Assembly (NCBI RefSeq): GCF_015732285.1
Contig: NZ_WIQU01000046.1
Coordinates: forward strand, 1-64,000
Direction of reading: 5' to 3'
Length of the DNA stretch: 64,000 nt
Source of the DNA: Pectinatus frisingensis
GTDB lineage: Bacteria; Bacillota; Negativicutes; Selenomonadales; Selenomonadaceae
Shown: positions 1 through 7,511 of the stretch, piece by piece
Layout: every line of letters begins with the position of its first letter
How positions within the stretch are numbered: position 1 is the first letter of the stretch
Notes under the pieces: model-generated
Seen by the model: only the letters and a program-made list of their open reading frames with translations
Databases searched by the model: none
What the model was told of the DNA's origin: nothing
Made by a program: the position numbers and the translations under genes

Positions 1-12
1 GCTTTTATTATA

Positions 13-372
13 TCAGTCCAGGTCGATATCAATGGATGGATTGCCTTGTATGTCCCAGTAGACAGCTTTAGTCAATTCATTGACAGGCATGATGGGAAAA
101 ATACTGTTATAAACAGTGATATCATATGACGGCAAAGTAATATAAAGTGGTAGTTTGTTATTGGGAAATTTTGTTGTTTTATTTTTTAACTGATCAATAA
201 AGTCATCACTGTTAAGTGGGGAGTTGGTGATACAATGCTCAATATTTTTTATTGTCCAAATGTTTTCGCTAAGTGATAGTTGTGCCAAGTAGACGTTATC
301 ATTTTCAATTGTTAATGTAATAATATCTGCATGTTGAGTGTATAGCAGGGTTTTAAATGTTTGGTTGTTCAT
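13..372 (-). CDS. PilM-like pilus assembly protein, N-terminal part only
   Basis: Encodes 119 residues ending in a TGA only 12 bases from the window edge. The stretch LPSYDITVYNSIFPIMP followed by NELTKAVYWDIQ resembles the N-terminal subdomain of PilM, the actin-like cytoplasmic protein that links the pilus motor to PilN/PilO. PilM proteins are normally about 350 residues, so this is either truncated or continues in another frame beyond the edge. The start is the ATG at 372, which has GGTGGG seven bases upstream; a TTG at 390 lies ahead of that site. It is the last gene of the minus-strand pilus locus and overlaps the preceding pseudopilin gene, as expected for PilM following the minor pilins. 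The family call is moderate because only one domain is visible. Confidence 0.55.
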   Translation of the reverse strand: MNNQTFKTLLYTQHADIITLTIENDNVYLAQLSLSENIWTIKNIEHCITNSPLNSDDFIDQLKNKTTKFPNNKLPLYITLPSYDITVYNSIFPIMPVNELTKAVYWDIQGNPSIDIDLD

Positions 373-811
373 GATAATCCCACCGTACAATGGATAAGAT
401 ATGATTGGTTTCCTTGATATATACTGTTATACGCTTGGCAGTATTACCGTATTCTCCCACTGAACTAAGGGTAAAATAAGAAGCACTGTAATTGAAGAAA
501 CGCAGTGATACGGTAACTTTAGTCGGTCGGCCATTTAAATCTGCGGTTTCGGTATAAAGAGTTTTTTTATAGGATATGTTTTGATAACGGGCTTCTTCAC
601 ATATTTGGTCATAGACGGATAAGTCGCTGCAAAGGTCAGCTAGTGTTTTTTCTAAGGCGTTTTCAGCGAGGTATTGTGCATAGGTACCTTCCAAAGTTAG
701 TGACGACATTTTTTGCTCATTGGTAAAAATGAGGAAAAGTCCTGAGATCAGAAAAAGCATTGGAAGTAAGAAAGATATGCCAAGCAGTGTAAAAAAACCT
801 TTTTCATTCAT
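353..811 (-). CDS. PilX/GspK-like minor pilin
   Basis: A 152-residue protein starting MNEKGFFTLLG and continuing into one hydrophobic helix (about residues 5-28), the layout of a prepilin cut after Gly5. The residue five places after the cut is not glutamate, which is typical of the GspK/PilX class of minor pseudopilins that cap the filament tip. The rest is polar and contains LAENALEKTLADL, a stretch often seen just after the helix in PilX-like proteins. The start has GAGGTGA upstream and overlaps the end of the preceding pseudopilin gene, so translation is probably coupled. It would be processed by the prepilin peptidase encoded nearby. Assignment rests on N-terminal architecture and position; the exact minor-pilin class is uncertain. 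Confidence 0.6.
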   Translation of the reverse strand: MNEKGFFTLLGISFLLPMLFLISGLFLIFTNEQKMSSLTLEGTYAQYLAENALEKTLADLCSDLSVYDQICEEARYQNISYKKTLYTETADLNGRPTKVTVSLRFFNYSASYFTLSSVGEYGNTAKRITVYIKETNHILSIVRWDYHEQPNI

Positions 812-1361
812 TTTTCACCTCATACATTATTCTTTGTCCAAGTATTGTGGCAGCGGATTCCAGGTAAAAGTATTTTTGGGTCATTTGGTGTCTTCCTTTA
901 AGTTCAATTAAATAGGTGCGATTGTTATCAAAGACCGATATTGGTTTGCAAGTAAAGCGAATTGCAGTACTGCAAAAAGTATTATCACCGGTTATAGGAT
1001 TATTGTTTTTGAGTATACGGGAATAATATTTGAGATTGTCTTGACGATATGTTATATAGGTTGGAGTGGAGTCGGTGCCACCGGTAGCAGCACGTGTCTT
1101 TATGATTATAGTATCATGACCATTTTCCTGGGAAATGATTACTGATTCAGCATGTTTTATATCTTGAAGCATGCATTCAGCGGCAAAATTCATTTGGGTA
1201 CGTAGTTCTATTTGATAGAGATTTTTAATATATAGATGCAGTATCGATAGAAGTAATACAGTAAGACTTAGTGAAATGATGACCAATAGATTCAACGATA
1301 GCAGCGTCTCTAATAGTATACTGCCGGTATTATTTTTATATAGGAATTTATTAATTTTCAT
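804..1361 (-). CDS. PilW/GspJ-like pseudopilin
   Basis: A 185-residue protein with a short basic leader, then the processing motif NTGSILLETLLSLNLLV. The predicted cut follows Gly13 and leaves Glu at position 5 of the mature helix, as required for pilin methylation and assembly. The hydrophobic helix spans about residues 14-40. The C-terminal part is beta-rich, with TYITYRQDNLKYYSRIL resembling PilW/GspJ members. It overlaps the upstream gene by 11 bases and the downstream one by 8, and has no good ribosome site of its own, which suggests translational coupling. Role inferred: minor component of the pilus priming complex. Confidence 0.6.
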   Translation of the reverse strand: MKINKFLYKNNTGSILLETLLSLNLLVIISLSLTVLLLSILHLYIKNLYQIELRTQMNFAAECMLQDIKHAESVIISQENGHDTIIIKTRAATGGTDSTPTYITYRQDNLKYYSRILKNNNPITGDNTFCSTAIRFTCKPISVFDNNRTYLIELKGRHQMTQKYFYLESAATILGQRIMYEVKNE

Positions 1362-1722
1362 ATAATATTTTACTCAGTATTAATTCAGTAGGAATTGCAG
1401 ACGACTGCCAGTAAATCGTTGTAGTAATGATTTTGAATACACCGGAAGTTGTTAACGTGGTTTTTATATGGAAAGTGAAATCGTTTTTTTCCTGAAAATA
1501 ATCAGTCAATATACCATCAGAAATATTTTTTTCTCCGGCAAGCAGGCGTCCTTCGGAGATGGAAATTTCCCGGCGGGCAAAATAAACAGCAGTTAAATGC
1601 GCTGCTGCAGTATTTTGAGAGCGTGCATAAAGTTGAAAAATGGTGAAGATCATGCTGCTGGTAAGAAGTATGATGCTCAGTATGATTATTTGCGATAATA
1701 AAAAAAATCCTTTTTGGTTCAT
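1351..1722 (-). CDS. PilV/GspI-like pseudopilin
   Basis: A 123-residue protein starting MNQKGFFLLSQ with a single N-terminal hydrophobic helix (about residues 6-30) preceded by Lys-Gly, the prepilin processing pattern. Position 5 after the cut is not glutamate. The start at 1722 has GGGTGA immediately upstream, formed by the end of the previous gene; a longer reading from 1749 would sit inside that gene. The order fimT-like, GspI-like, GspJ-like, GspK-like matches minor pseudopilin operons of type II secretion and type IV pili. The subclass is inferred from gene order more than from sequence. Confidence 0.55.
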   Translation of the reverse strand: MNQKGFFLLSQIIILSIILLTSSMIFTIFQLYARSQNTAAAHLTAVYFARREISISEGRLLAGEKNISDGILTDYFQEKNDFTFHIKTTLTTSGVFKIITTTIYWQSSAIPTELILSKILYEN

Positions 1723-1723
1723 A

Positions 1724-2164
1724 TTAGTCACCCATTCGTATACGGCCATAAGAATTAATTATGACTTTGGCTGTATGATTTTTACTTGTTATAGTTATCG
1801 TTGCTGTTGTGGCAGTATAATTGTCACCGCGATTGAAGGAAAATACATGTCCCCTGTTGGACAGCATGGTGACACCGTCAGGGAGTTTAACTATAATTGG
1901 TTGGTTTGGTGAAGTCATATATATTTCATATGATTGGGAATTTATGATGATATGAGAGTTAAAGGGATTTTTTGTTTCATGAGGCTGCATAAAACTTTTC
2001 TGTTGAATGAGCCTCAGATTGCTGACAAGATATTGGGCAGCAAAATCTACTCTGGTTTTTTCCGGAGACAAAATTTTTGGTAAAAGCAGTGAAAATGACA
2101 GCATTATTATAAGTAAAGCTGCTAATAACTCAATATATACAAAACCGGCACTGGAGTTTCTCAT
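1724..2164 (-). CDS. FimT/GspH-like pseudopilin
   Basis: A 146-residue protein with the prepilin motif SSAGFVYIELLAALLIIM: the cut would follow Gly and Glu lies at position 5 of the mature helix. The C-terminal region, with the glycine near the end (INSYGRIRMGD), resembles FimT/GspH pseudopilins. The ATG at 2164 overlaps the TGA of the prepilin peptidase gene (ATGA) and has GGTG upstream. A 150-residue alternative beginning at 2176 is less likely because it lacks this coupling. Predicted role: minor pilin of the pilus initiation complex; FimT proteins in some bacteria also bind DNA during uptake, which is not testable from sequence here. Confidence 0.65.
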   Translation of the reverse strand: MRNSSAGFVYIELLAALLIIMLSFSLLLPKILSPEKTRVDFAAQYLVSNLRLIQQKSFMQPHETKNPFNSHIIINSQSYEIYMTSPNQPIIVKLPDGVTMLSNRGHVFSFNRGDNYTATTATITITSKNHTAKVIINSYGRIRMGD

Positions 2165-2700
2165 AAAATACACCAATAGTTTGTTATGCGCATTAATTCT
2201 TCACTTAGCAAAAAAGTGATACTCCCGCCTAATGATAGAAAAGGGCCAAAAGGCATAGGTGTGGTAATAGAAGCTTTATGGCATTTGATTAAGAATATGC
2301 CGGTAAGGAGGGCACTGAGCACGGCTATTGTAATTGCTGCTGTTATGAGAGGATACGGCAGCCAAACAGCCAGACAATAACTCATCTTAACGTCACCACC
2401 ACCCAATGAATTCGTTAGAAAATATATTGGAAGAAAAATGAAACTTATGAATAGTAATGAAAAACCTATATCCAGTAGTGAAATATTGGTGCGATGCATT
2501 GTTTGATGCAATGCACCGATAATTAATAACGGCAGTAATAATTTATTGGGAATGATTAATGTTTTGTAGTCAATATAAGAAATTTTGGTTAATAAGTAAA
2601 GTAATGATAATGTGCTGACAGTTTGCTCAAATATATTTGTTGGAAAATAATACAGAAAGTCAAATGAAATATTTGAAAAATTAGATATTAATGTGTTCAT
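2161..2700 (-). CDS. pilD: Prepilin peptidase, catalytic-domain-only form
   Basis: An A24-family aspartyl prepilin peptidase of 179 residues that removes the leader of the pilins encoded around it. Both catalytic aspartate motifs are visible: IDYKTLIIPN near residue 43 and GGGDVK near residue 101, among about five to six membrane segments. Standard PilD/GspO proteins are about 250-290 residues and carry an N-terminal cytoplasmic domain with zinc cysteines that also methylates the mature N terminus. That domain is absent, as in TadV/CpaA-type peptidases. The start ATG overlaps the TGA of the major pilin gene (ATGA) and is preceded by GGTGA. The peptidase assignment is firm; loss of methylation is inference. 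Confidence 0.85.
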   Translation of the reverse strand: MNTLISNFSNISFDFLYYFPTNIFEQTVSTLSLLYLLTKISYIDYKTLIIPNKLLLPLLIIGALHQTMHRTNISLLDIGFSLLFISFIFLPIYFLTNSLGGGDVKMSYCLAVWLPYPLITAAITIAVLSALLTGIFLIKCHKASITTPMPFGPFLSLGGSITFLLSEELMRITNYWCIL

Positions 2701-3095
2701 TTTTCACCGGTCCCAAAATCTTTTAAAGGATGTTCCTGACATAAAGCAGTTTCACCGATAGAATCTAGAGTGTATGATTTAGCAGTTATTTTTAATTTTT
2801 CACCGGTTTTCAGAAAACAAGTCCCCTGTGGTGGTGATAATTCATCAATATTATCAATGTAATTGCCCAAATCTTTTTTTAGATCGGTGGGATTTTTGCC
2901 ATATTGAATAATATGCATGGCAATAGCAGTATTTAATGTCTGTAAATCTGACTGAATTTTTGCTGTATTGGCCAGAGCTATCGAATTATTGAATTTTGGA
3001 ATTGCTAAAGTAGCTAATATTCCTAGTAATACAATAACTATCATCATTTCAAGCAGGGTGAAACCACGGCAGTCTTTAAAAACAGATTTTGTCAT
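2697..3095 (-). CDS. Major type IV pilin-like protein
   Basis: A 132-residue prepilin with a short basic leader and the canonical processing site CRGFTLLEMMIVIVLLGIL, with Glu at position 5 after the cut. Two cysteines (in GTCF and ALCQ) near the C terminus could form the disulfide loop typical of pilins. Size and N-terminal helix fit GspG/ComGC/PilA-type major subunits. The start is the ATG at 3095, with AGGAG eight bases upstream; a GTG at 3110 belongs to that ribosome site. It lies between the inner-membrane platform gene and the prepilin peptidase. It is the best candidate for the main filament subunit because the other pseudopilin genes look like minor ones. Confidence 0.8.
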   Translation of the reverse strand: MTKSVFKDCRGFTLLEMMIVIVLLGILATLAIPKFNNSIALANTAKIQSDLQTLNTAIAMHIIQYGKNPTDLKKDLGNYIDNIDELSPPQGTCFLKTGEKLKITAKSYTLDSIGETALCQEHPLKDFGTGEK

Positions 3096-3106
3096 GAATA
3101 TTCTCC

Positions 3107-4320
3107 TCACATAGGAATTTGTGATGCGGCTTCAAACATGGGTAAGGCTACGGCTGCCACAAAAATTCCGATAAATATTGAAATTATAATGATCATGCAG
3201 GGTTCGGCAAGAGCAATAATTCTTTTGTAAAGTAAATCCGTATCATTTTGATAAAATTCAGCTGTGTCATTCATTAATTGTGCCAGGTTACCGCTTTTTT
3301 CTCCGATAGTAAGCATTTGCATAAATAGAGGCGGTAACAGATCGCTGCCTGATAGAGCAGCTGATAGTGAATGACCTTTTTGGATACCGAGTTGAGCTTT
3401 GTTTAATATTTGCCTGAAGCAAATATTGGGGGTATTATCGATAGTGCCTTGTCAATTGTGATACCGGAAGCAATCATAATTGACAGTGCGCTGCATAACT
3501 GTAATAATGTAATATTAAGCAATAATCTGCCCAACAGCGGAATTTTAAAAATTAGTAAGTGAAAGATATTTTGCCGACGGGGAGATGATTCATATAATAT
3601 TTTGCAGCAGAGAAATGTCAATATGGTAAATAATGTCATCAGAAGGCCATAGTTTTTTATAGTCAAGCCTAAGTATAAAACTATTTTTGTAACCAGTGGC
3701 AGGGAGATATTGAGATTATTAAATAATTCGATAAACATTGGTAAAATCACCATAAACATTATAATCGCGGTCGTTAGGAAAACACTTATGAGGATAAGTG
3801 GATATATGGCAGCTGTTTTTAATTTTTCTCTGGCTGAATAAGTCTGTTCCAGATAAACAGCTGCTTTTTGCAGCATTTCGGCCAATTGACCACTGGTTTC
3901 GCCTATTGTGACTAGTGTAAGAAAAGTAGGTGGGAAAAATTTTTCATATGGCAGCAAACTGTCTGAAAAGGTCTTGCCGGTTTGCATTTGCAGACAGACT
4001 GCAGATAAAATGTTTTTGGTTGTTTTATTTTTATTTTGTTGTTCAATGTTCTCTAGAGCGTCTTGAAGAGTAATGCCGGATTTTAGCATTATGCTCAATT
4101 GACGGCATAACGATGTGACAGCAATTAAATTTAAACTGCTGTTAAAAAGCGAAAGAGCAGTAAAATATCGTTTTATGTGGGAAGTTTCTTCTGACAGGCT
4201 GAGAACAAAAATATTCTGCACCCGTAATAATTCAGCTGCTTCCCGACATGAATTGGCCCAAAGTGAACCATTTATCAAATTGCCGGAATCGTTTTTGGCG
4301 GAATATACGTATTTTTTCAT
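3107..4320 (-). pseudogene. pilC: PilC/GspF inner-membrane platform protein, frameshifted
   Basis: Two reading frames together make one PilC of about 404 residues, the usual family size. The first frame (4320 to about 3403) holds the N-terminal GspF domain and membrane segments and runs to TIDKALSIIPPIF before a TAA. The second frame continues with FRQILNKAQLGIQKGHSLSAA, GEKSGNLAQ and a final membrane segment, which is the normal C-terminal half. The break lies between about 3423 and 3440, where the plus strand reads a run of five G (five C on the coding strand). One extra base there restores the frame. PilC anchors the assembly and retraction ATPases, so a true lesion would abolish piliation. 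Sequencing error or phase variation are alternatives. Confidence 0.85.
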
Positions 4321-4342
4321 AGTTTATTTCTCCAAAATGTGA

Positions 4343-5356
4343 TTATGTGATGAGTTTTTTGCGTTGCAGTTCAGTTATGGACATTTCCATTGTCTGCATG
4401 CCGGCTTTTTTACTTGTCTGCACAATGGATTTTATTTGTTGAAATTGGCCGGCGGCTATCAGATGTCGTACGGCATCAGTGGCAGTCAATATCTCCATAG
4501 CGCAAATTCTGCCACCATTGGACATAGGCAATAATTGCTGCGCTATTATTCCTCGCAGTATTAGCGATAATTCTAATCGTACAATAGTTTGCAGTTGTGT
4601 CGGAAATAGACCTTCAATGCGGATAAGCGATTCGACTACATTGGAGGTATGCAGGGTAGATAAGACCAAGTGACCTGTTTGTGCTGCAGAAAAAGCGGCC
4701 TGCATTGTTTGCTGATCACGTATTTCACCGATAAAAATTATATCGGGGTCTTGCCGCATGGCACTTTTTAGAGCAAGTTCAAATTCGGTGAAATCAGTAC
4801 CATATTCACGTTGATGGATAAGACTTTTGGCAGATGTAAATAGATATTCTATGGGATCTTCTAATGTAATTATATGACATGGAGTTTGTTCGGCACGGTA
4901 GGCAAGCATGGCGGATAATGTGGAAGATTTACCGGAACCGGATGGTCCGGTTATTAAAATCAGTCCGTTGCTGTTACGGATAAAATTTTTTAATATAGGT
5001 GGGTATTCTTCACTTTCCAGTGAACGTACGTGATTGTTGATAAGGCGCACAGCTAAGGCAATATGCTGATTTTGTTGGTATATATTTATTCTTAGTCTTT
5101 TTTTGCTAACTGTATGTGCTATATCGACAGTATTATTTTTGTGCCAGGCAATATTTTCCCGATCATTAAGTAAATACCGGAGAAATTGATGCAGTTCCTT
5201 GGTGGTGAAAATTACAATCGGTATCAAGGGCATAAGAAGTCCGTCAACACGGAAAAAACAATTTCTATCGGCAGTAATGTGCACATCAGAGCAATCGGTC
5301 GGCAGGTTAAGGATAAGTTCATTGAATTTATCAAGGCAGTTTCTATTTGCTGTCAT
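4343..5356 (-). CDS. pilT: Type IV pilus retraction ATPase PilT
   Basis: A 337-residue secretion ATPase of the PilT family, which powers pilus retraction. Visible motifs are Walker A GPSGSGKSS, the Asp box TLEDPIEY, Walker B DIIFIGEIRD and the His box GHLVLSTLHT. Near the C terminus VRHLIAAGQFQQIKS resembles the AIRNLIRE-type motif specific to retraction ATPases. The length matches PilT (about 340-370) rather than PilB. Its ATG overlaps the end of pilB by 14 bases with GAGG upstream, so both motors are co-translated. Its presence argues that this is a retractile type IV pilus rather than a type II secretion system. Confidence 0.9.
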   Translation of the reverse strand: MTANRNCLDKFNELILNLPTDCSDVHITADRNCFFRVDGLLMPLIPIVIFTTKELHQFLRYLLNDRENIAWHKNNTVDIAHTVSKKRLRINIYQQNQHIALAVRLINNHVRSLESEEYPPILKNFIRNSNGLILITGPSGSGKSSTLSAMLAYRAEQTPCHIITLEDPIEYLFTSAKSLIHQREYGTDFTEFELALKSAMRQDPDIIFIGEIRDQQTMQAAFSAAQTGHLVLSTLHTSNVVESLIRIEGLFPTQLQTIVRLELSLILRGIIAQQLLPMSNGGRICAMEILTATDAVRHLIAAGQFQQIKSIVQTSKKAGMQTMEMSITELQRKKLIT

Positions 5357-6623
5357 CGTCGATTATCCTCATGATTTCATCTACAGTCGTTTTATTTTGC
5401 ATAGCTTTAGCTAAGGCATCATATATTAATGGCTTCATACCATTTTTTATGGCAATATCTTTTAAGATGGTACTATCTGGAGTATTATTTATTGCTTTTT
5501 GCATTTCAGTTGCAATGGGGAGTATTTCTTGTATGGCAATTCTACCGGAGTAACCAGTGCCGTGACATTTTTCACAGCCACTTCCATATAATAAATTAGT
5601 TTGTGAATAGTTATGTTTTTTTAGAAAAATTGTTTGTGGAGAGTTTGCTGTAAAAGTTTTGCGAGTTGAGCAATTAGGACAGATACGGCGAAGTAATCTT
5701 TGAGAAATACAGCCGATTAGTGTAGCTGACAGTAAATATGGTTCGATACCCATATCAAGCAGACGCAAGACAGCCGTAACCGCATTATTAGTGTGCAGGG
5801 TGGTTAATACCAAGTGCCCGGTAAGTGCCGCACGTATAGCTATTCGTGCAGTTATTTCATCACGTATCTCACCGATGAGAATAATGTCGGGATCCTGCCG
5901 CAGGACGGCCCGCAGACCATTTTCAAACGTAAGGCTGGTTTTTTCGTTAATCTGAATTTGTGTAATTCCGGAAAGATTACATTCTATAGGATCTTCGATA
6001 GTAACAATATTTTTTTCCGGTGTATTCAGTTTGTTTAAAATAGCGTATAGAGTCGTTGTTTTACCGGAATTAACAGGACCGGTACTGATGATAAGACCAC
6101 TGGTATGATTATAAATATTTTCAAATGAATATTTATTATATTTTGATAATTCCAATTCATCTATATTGAACAGTTTTCCGGAAGTATTTAATAAGCGTAA
6201 AACCATTTTTTCTCCCAAAATAGTTGGCAGTACCGATATGCGTAAATTGATCATTTTATTGGAAAATTCATAAGATAGGCTGCCGTCTTGCGGTTTCCGC
6301 TGCTCAACGGTATCCATACCGCTGATTATTTTGACTCGGGCAATTATGAGTGGATGCAGAGGCAAATCAAGTTGTGCGTAGTTAATTAAGATGCCATCAA
6401 TGCGAAATCGAATGGTCAGTGTTTTATTTTGTGGTTCAATGTGAATGTCGCTGGCTTTTTGCAAGATGGCATCGGTTATAATTTTATCAACTAAAGTGAC
6501 AAGAGGCGCACCGCTTATATTAAGATCCAGTCGGCGGCTATCAGAAATATAGTTGGTTGTTGGCAGAGCTTTTTTTGCCAAATCAGCAAGTGATACATTG
6601 GAAGAGATTGCTGTATTTTTCAT
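5343..6623 (-). CDS. pilB: Type IV pilus assembly ATPase PilB, short form
   Basis: A 426-residue GspE/PilB extension ATPase. It shows ASDIHIEPQ, RIDGILINYA, Walker A GPVNSGKTTT, TIEDPIE, Walker B DIILIGEIRD and the His box GHLVLTTLHT. A four-cysteine zinc site is present in the C-terminal part (CPNC ... CEKCHGTGYSGR). Typical PilB/MshE proteins are about 560 residues and begin with a GspE_N/MshEN domain; this one starts almost at the N2 domain and has only about 35 residues before it. The start ATG overlaps the TGA of aroE (TTATGA) and lacks its own clear ribosome site, so expression is probably coupled to aroE. Confidence 0.9.
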   Translation of the reverse strand: MKNTAISSNVSLADLAKKALPTTNYISDSRRLDLNISGAPLVTLVDKIITDAILQKASDIHIEPQNKTLTIRFRIDGILINYAQLDLPLHPLIIARVKIISGMDTVEQRKPQDGSLSYEFSNKMINLRISVLPTILGEKMVLRLLNTSGKLFNIDELELSKYNKYSFENIYNHTSGLIISTGPVNSGKTTTLYAILNKLNTPEKNIVTIEDPIECNLSGITQIQINEKTSLTFENGLRAVLRQDPDIILIGEIRDEITARIAIRAALTGHLVLTTLHTNNAVTAVLRLLDMGIEPYLLSATLIGCISQRLLRRICPNCSTRKTFTANSPQTIFLKKHNYSQTNLLYGSGCEKCHGTGYSGRIAIQEILPIATEMQKAINNTPDSTILKDIAIKNGMKPLIYDALAKAMQNKTTVDEIMRIIDDDSK

Positions 6624-7483
6624 AATTTTTTCTGCAGTGCATCATGCAGCGCTATACGCATAAGGTCAATGTCGATATCTTTTCGTCCAAGCCATTTTTT
6701 TAGTGCGGCGGCACCCTGTCCGGCCAGCATATATTCACCATTAAGTATTGGATGTCCCATGGTTTCGGCAGTTTTTAACAGTTTAGTCTTTTCCGGGGTA
6801 TATATTACATCATAGACAAGTGTGGAAGCCGGCAGCAAAGATATATCTATAGGAGGCATTTCATCTATATGCGGATACATTCCTAAAGGTGTTGTATTTA
6901 TGAGCAATGGTGTGTCATGCAGTATTTTTTTGAATTCGTATTCTGTCCAATTATATGTATGAATATCTGTCAGGTGGCTGAAATCCGCAGCAGTGTGCCG
7001 TGCCCTGTCAATATTACGGGCACCGATATGTATTGTTTTTATACCGGCGGAATGTAATCCGTAGATGACAGCTCTAGCGGCACCACCGGCACCTAGAATC
7101 ACTGCTGAGTTGTTTTTCAGCGGGAAATTTTTAGCATATAAGGCAGTAATGAATCCTTCATAATCAGTATTATAACCGTATAGTTTATTATTTTTGATGA
7201 CAACGGTATTAACTGCACCAATCAATTGTGCAGCAGGATCAATATCATCTAAGTATTGCATGATATTTATCTTATGTGGAATAGTTATATTAAAACCGCA
7301 AAAATGCAGCGCTTTGAGTCCCGCCACGGCAATTGGCAGATCTTTTTCATTTACTTTCATGGCAATGTAAGCATAGTCGAGCTGCATGCTTTGCAAAACG
7401 GTATTTTGGATGACGGGAGAAAGAGAGTGATGTATGGGATTGCCAACGACGCCAAGATTTTTAGTGTTTCCGGTATAAAGCAT
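6620..7483 (-). CDS. aroE: Shikimate dehydrogenase
   Basis: Catalyses NADPH-dependent reduction of 3-dehydroshikimate to shikimate in the aromatic amino acid pathway. The 287-residue protein has the substrate-binding start LGVVGNPIHHSLSPVIQN, the catalytic lysine region FNITIPHK, GAVNTVV, YNTDYEGF, the nucleotide-binding loop LGAGGAARAV, INTTPLGM and the C-terminal NGEYMLAGQGAAA. All are family hallmarks and the length is standard. The start has AAGGTGG upstream. It sits between comM and the pilus genes and overlaps pilB by four bases, so the pilus motor gene is likely expressed with it. Confidence 0.95.
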   Translation of the reverse strand: MLYTGNTKNLGVVGNPIHHSLSPVIQNTVLQSMQLDYAYIAMKVNEKDLPIAVAGLKALHFCGFNITIPHKINIMQYLDDIDPAAQLIGAVNTVVIKNNKLYGYNTDYEGFITALYAKNFPLKNNSAVILGAGGAARAVIYGLHSAGIKTIHIGARNIDRARHTAADFSHLTDIHTYNWTEYEFKKILHDTPLLINTTPLGMYPHIDEMPPIDISLLPASTLVYDVIYTPEKTKLLKTAETMGHPILNGEYMLAGQGAAALKKWLGRKDIDIDLMRIALHDALQKKL

Positions 7484-7511
7484 AAAGATACCACCTTATT
7501 ATGAGGTAAAA

